From positions 1-13,079 of the forward strand of contig JAFWRV010000103.1 in NCBI GenBank assembly GCA_017519685.1: a stretch of DNA of 13,079 nucleotides. The letters are read 5' to 3'. The notes under the pieces are model-generated. The model did no database searches. It was not told the origin of the DNA and saw only the letters and a list, made by a program, of their open reading frames with translations. Each line of letters begins with the position of its first letter. Within the stretch, counting starts at the first letter, position 1. This stretch comes from Clostridia bacterium (GTDB lineage Bacteria > Bacillota > Clostridia > Oscillospirales > Acutalibacteraceae). This document shows, in pieces, positions 7,601-13,079 of this stretch. Made by a program: the position numbers and the translations under genes.

Positions 7601-8616
7601 CCGACGGTACTCCGCTTGACATCGTTCTTAATCCTCTGGGCGTTCCTTCCCGAATGAATATCGGTCAGGTTCTCGAGGTTCACCTCGGACTTGCCGCGCG
7701 CAAACTCGGATACAAAGTTATGACTCCCGTATTTGACGGCGCTCACGAAAACGATATTCACGACGCTTTTGAAGAAGCAAACAAGAAAGCGGTTGAGGAC
7801 GCGAAAGCAGATCTCGCGAAGCGCGCGGCTGAAGCAAAAGCGCTCGCAGAGAAGAACGGTGAGGAATTCGATCCTTCGAAGTACGAATTCGATGAATCCA
7901 AAGTACAGAAGATTGATTACACCGGCAAAACGATACTTTACGACGGAAGAACGGGCAGACAGTTCGACAATCCCGTTACGGTCGGCGTAATGTATTACCT
8001 CAAACTGCATCACCTTGTTGACGATAAGATTCATGCCCGTTCAACAGGTCCCTACTCCCTTGTTACCCAGCAGCCCCTCGGCGGTAAAGCGCAGTTCGGC
8101 GGCCAGAGATTCGGTGAAATGGAAGTCTGGGCACTTGAAGCATACGGCGCGGCATATACCCTTCAGGAAATACTTACCGTTAAATCCGATGATACCGTCG
8201 GAAGAGTCAGCACCTACGAAGCGATTGCCAAGGGCAACAATATTCCCACTCCGGGTACTCCCGAAGCATTCAAGGTGCTTGTAAAAGAACTCCAGTCACT
8301 CGCGCTTGACATCAAAGTGCTTGACGCCGACGGCGACGAAATCGACCTGCGCACTTCATTTGATAACGATTATCCCGCAGTCAGTGAAGAAAACAAGGAC
8401 GCTTTCAGAAATGTCAACGACGCGGAAACAAGCGAGGGCTTCAACATTGATGAAGACAGTCTTGAAAACGATATCTGGCAGAGTGAAGGCGAAGACAGCG
8501 ACGAAGACGAGGACTACTATACTGCTGTTGAAGGCATGAGCGATGAAGACAGCGATATGTTCTCGGATTTCGATACAAGCGGTCTGGACACCATGTCGGA
8601 TGATGACTACAATTAA
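4657..8616 (+). CDS. rpoB: DNA-directed RNA polymerase subunit beta
   Basis: RpoB is the beta subunit of the core polymerase, forming one side of the active cleft with beta'. The start is set by GGAGG at 4644-4648, 8 bases before the ATG. The rifampicin pocket lies at residues about 494-522, with L498, Q500, D503, H513, R516 and S518 all in wild-type form; no classical rifampicin-resistance change is visible. The '[17 protein letters not shown]' block follows. The catalytic-side motif [12 protein letters not shown] (956-967) carries K958 and K966. The C-terminal [20 protein letters not shown] and [13 protein letters not shown] motifs are intact. At 1319 residues it is longer than B. subtilis RpoB (about 1193), partly through a helical, charged insert at about 1042-1086 and a 92-residue tail (1228-1319) with 34 Asp/Glu and only three Lys/Arg. 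rplK-rplA-rplJ-rplL, usually upstream, are absent. rpoC follows after 39 bp, presumably in the same transcript. Confidence 0.99.
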   Translation: MLNVKPVTRGSCERMSFGKINEVMGIPNLIEVQKSSYEWFLNTGLKEAFRDMADITDYSGNLVLSFIDYRLNEQPKYTVRKCKERDATYAAPLRATVRLQNKNTGTIKESEVYMGDFPIMTESGTFVINGAERVIVSQLVRSPGVYFAMTHDKTGKELYTSTINPNRGAWLEYETDVNDIFYVKIDKNKKLLITTFVRALGLSSNEDIRNYFGDDIKIEATLERDETKNTEEALMEIFKKMHPGEPVTLESAQQNIDNLFFDAYRYEISRVGRYKYNKKLALLNRLPGHKLAQPVVDEETGEVLGEPGEEITKEKAIEFENAGVWRVVLACEDGTELTVASNRMVDPLAKLPSGFTKEELEAIAIGEKVRYSVLQEILEKCGDDKEALLEEMRSRCDDLIPKHIIRDDIYASVNYVNCLTKGVGNTDDIDHLGNRRIRSVGELLQNQFKIGLSRMERVIRERMAIQAQEEDEKITPQSLINIRPVTTAIREFFGSSPLSQFMDQSNPLAELTHKRRISALGPGGLSRDRAGFEVRDVHYTHYGRMCPIETPEGPNIGLISYLATYAKINGYGFIEAPYRKIQKTYDKKGNLKDVRVLDEVEYMTADTEDEFIIAQANEPLDSEGRFINERIAVRHTDGFAETEYYNADYMDVSPKMVVSVATAMIPFLENDDANRALMGSNMQKQAVPLLRTDAPIVGTGMEYKAAVDSGVCVLAKKGGIVTKVSADSISIHEDGMDPDEVREYEIIKFMRSNQATCNNQRPIVSVGQRVEEGEVIADGPATSNGEIALGKNALIGFMTWEGYNYEDAVLINEKLVRDDVYTSIHIAEYDTEARETKLGPEDITRDIPNTGEDALANLDEEGIIRIGAEVRSGDILVGKVTPKGETEMTPEERLLHAIFGEKAKEVRDTSLRVPHGEYGVVVNVQVYTKENCDELSPGVNKIVRCYIAQKRKLSVGDKMAGRHGNKGVVSRILPQEDMPFLPDGTPLDIVLNPLGVPSRMNIGQVLEVHLGLAARKLGYKVMTPVFDGAHENDIHDAFEEANKKAVEDAKADLAKRAAEAKALAEKNGEEFDPSKYEFDESKVQKIDYTGKTILYDGRTGRQFDNPVTVGVMYYLKLHHLVDDKIHARSTGPYSLVTQQPLGGKAQFGGQRFGEMEVWALEAYGAAYTLQEILTVKSDDTVGRVSTYEAIAKGNNIPTPGTPEAFKVLVKELQSLALDIKVLDADGDEIDLRTSFDNDYPAVSEENKDAFRNVNDAETSEGFNIDEDSLENDIWQSEGEDSDEDEDYYTAVEGMSDEDSDMFSDFDTSGLDTMSDDDYN

Positions 8617-8655
8617 TCATCGGTTATGAAAAAATAAAGAAGGGAAAGCGTATAT

Positions 8656-12387
<3,732 letters not shown>

Positions 12388-12402
12388 ATATTGTGAAAAG
12401 TG

Positions 12403-12431
12403 TTGACACGCTTTATTCTTTATGTTAAAAT
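12403..12431 (+). promoter_or_regulatory. Strong promoter for rpsL (str operon)
   Basis: A perfect TTGACA (12403-12408), a 17-base spacer, then TAAAAT (12426-12431) preceded by TGT, which makes an extended -10. Transcription should begin near 12438, with a leader of about 70 bases. It starts only 16 bases after the rpoC stop codon, so rpsL and downstream genes can be expressed independently of rpoBC. Confidence 0.8.
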
Positions 12432-12450
12432 GTTAAACCGATGTGTTATT

Positions 12451-12473
12451 GGGCTTTGCCCTGCGCAAAGCCC
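12451..12473 (+). other. Hairpin in the rpsL 5' leader
   Basis: A perfect 9-bp GC-rich stem, GGGCTTTGC (12451-12459) with GCAAAGCCC (12465-12473), has a CCTGC loop. It is followed by TGACATATAAATAT, not a T-run, so it is not a standard intrinsic terminator. It begins about 13 bases after the predicted transcript start and ends 20 bases before the ribosome binding site. It could stabilise the mRNA 5' end, act as a protein-binding leader element, or be a weak end signal for rpoC. Confidence 0.6.
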
Positions 12474-12507
12474 TGACATATAAATATTTCAAGAAAGGAG
12501 AGAATAC

Positions 12508-12927
12508 ATGCCTACCTTTAATCAGCTCGTACGCAACGGCAGACAGACACTTGAAAAGAAGCCCAAGGCTCCCGCTCTGTTGAAAGGTCTCAACTCAAAG
12601 AAGAATATTGTTACAGACCAGTCATCACCGCAGAAGCGCGGCGTTTGCACAGCGGTTAAGACAGCGACTCCCAAGAAGCCGAACTCAGCGCTCAGAAAGA
12701 TCGCCAGAGTACGTCTTACAAACGGAATAGAAGTTTCCGCTTATATTCCCGGCGTAGGTCACAACCTTCAGGAGCACTCTGTTGTTCTTATTCGCGGCGG
12801 CCGTGTTAAGGACCTTCCCGGTGTCCGTTACCACATCATCCGCGGAACTCTTGATACCCAGGGCGTTACCGGCAGAATGCAGGCGCGCTCAAAATACGGC
12901 GCAAAGCGACCCAAGGTTAAGAAGTAA
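12508..12927 (+). CDS. rpsL: 30S ribosomal protein S12
   Basis: S12 sits at the decoding centre of the 30S subunit and affects translational accuracy. The 139-residue protein matches the Firmicutes form (B. subtilis about 138), including the N-terminal segment longer than in E. coli. Conserved blocks: SSPQKRGVC (39-47), [11 protein letters not shown] (54-64), [20 protein letters not shown] (73-92), [15 protein letters not shown] (96-110), and the C-terminal [13 protein letters not shown]. The streptomycin-relevant lysines K56 and K101 are wild type, so no ribosomal streptomycin resistance is predicted. AAAGGAG at 12494-12500 lies 7 bases before the ATG. It opens the str operon; rpsG, fusA and tuf would be expected downstream, outside the window. 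No L7Ae-family gene lies between rpoC and rpsL, though many Firmicutes have one there. Confidence 0.99.
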   Translation: MPTFNQLVRNGRQTLEKKPKAPALLKGLNSKKNIVTDQSSPQKRGVCTAVKTATPKKPNSALRKIARVRLTNGIEVSAYIPGVGHNLQEHSVVLIRGGRVKDLPGVRYHIIRGTLDTQGVTGRMQARSKYGAKRPKVKK

Positions 12928-12973
12928 TTTCGCAAAAACAGGACAAATCATCTTGCAGGCTGAAATTAATCAA

Positions 12974-13019
12974 CCAATGCAGTATATATATATTTTCATT
13001 ATATGTGTCTCTGCGTTGG
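12974..13019 (+). other. Long imperfect hairpin between rpsL and the next gene
   Basis: CCAATGCAG (12974-12982) pairs with CTGCGTTGG (13011-13019) over 9 bp with one U-G. After a small internal bulge, the alternating A/T run 12984-12992 pairs with 13000-13008, using two more U-G pairs. The whole 46-base element is one hairpin with a short T-rich loop. There is no T-run after it. It sits in the 152-base gap before the ribosome binding site at the window edge, where E. coli carries its S7-binding control region. A regulatory role here is inference. Confidence 0.5.
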
Positions 13020-13065
13020 CGCCACGAGAATTTGTCACTCGAGTACCTATGATATCATTACTATG

Positions 13066-13073
13066 AAGGAGGG
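13066..13073 (+). promoter_or_regulatory. Ribosome binding site of the next gene (start beyond window, probably rpsG)
   Basis: AAGGAGGG is a very strong Shine-Dalgarno sequence, and the window ends six bases later, where a start codon would be expected. Given rpsL immediately upstream, the gene is probably rpsG (S7), but no coding sequence is visible to confirm it. The ATG at 13063 that overlaps it is unlikely to be a start because it has no ribosome binding site of its own. Confidence 0.6.
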
Positions 13074-13079
13074 AAGCGA

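Noticed and set aside
12983..12992. Alternating TATATATATA as a promoter -10 for the next gene
   Set aside because: No acceptable -35 lies 16-18 bases upstream (TTGCAG at 12953-12958 would need a 24-base spacer). The run is better explained as one side of the hairpin.
13032..13058. TTGTCA ... TATCAT as a promoter for the gene at the right edge
   Set aside because: The spacer would be only 15 bases and the start would fall at or inside the ribosome binding site region; too weak to call.

Overview
The window comes from a member of the class Clostridia (Firmicutes/Bacillota), most likely an Oscillospiraceae/Ruminococcaceae-type gut or rumen anaerobe. This rests on the Gram-positive forms of RpoB, RpoC and S12, on TmcAL (a largely Firmicutes enzyme), on strong AGGAGG ribosome binding sites, and on a secreted protein built from an InlB-like repeat and Cys-pair modules that are common in this group. 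The family-level placement is inference; no rRNA is present.

Layout. On the minus strand, 1-1745 is the 5' part of a large secreted or surface protein that runs off the left edge. Upstream of it, also on the minus strand, is ackA (acetate kinase, 1927-3129). The two are separated by a probable ackA terminator and a near-consensus promoter for the secreted protein. On the plus strand, tmcAL (3241-4410) starts divergently from ackA. The promoters of these two genes appear to share overlapping -10 elements. A 246-bp AT-rich gap follows, holding one to two candidate promoters and a terminator-like hairpin that contains the main promoter. Next come rpoB (4657-8616) and rpoC (8656-12387), 39 bp apart and presumably co-transcribed. 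rpsL (12508-12927) has its own near-consensus promoter and a leader hairpin. The last 152 bases hold a long imperfect hairpin and, at the very edge, a ribosome binding site for the next gene, expected to be rpsG.

Function. The right two thirds is core transcription and translation machinery: the RNA polymerase beta and beta' subunits and the start of the str operon. The left part pairs an acetate-producing, ATP-generating enzyme (AckA) with an enzyme that uses acetate and ATP to modify elongator tRNA-Met (TmcAL). No mobile element, CRISPR array, tRNA or rRNA was seen. The coding content is mostly well-known housekeeping genes. The items most worth following up are regulatory DNA or RNA structures (3155-3207, 4469-4579, 12974-13019) and lineage-type additions to the polymerase subunits (a helical insert and a 92-residue acidic tail in RpoB, an insert in RpoC). 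No clearly new multi-gene system is visible.
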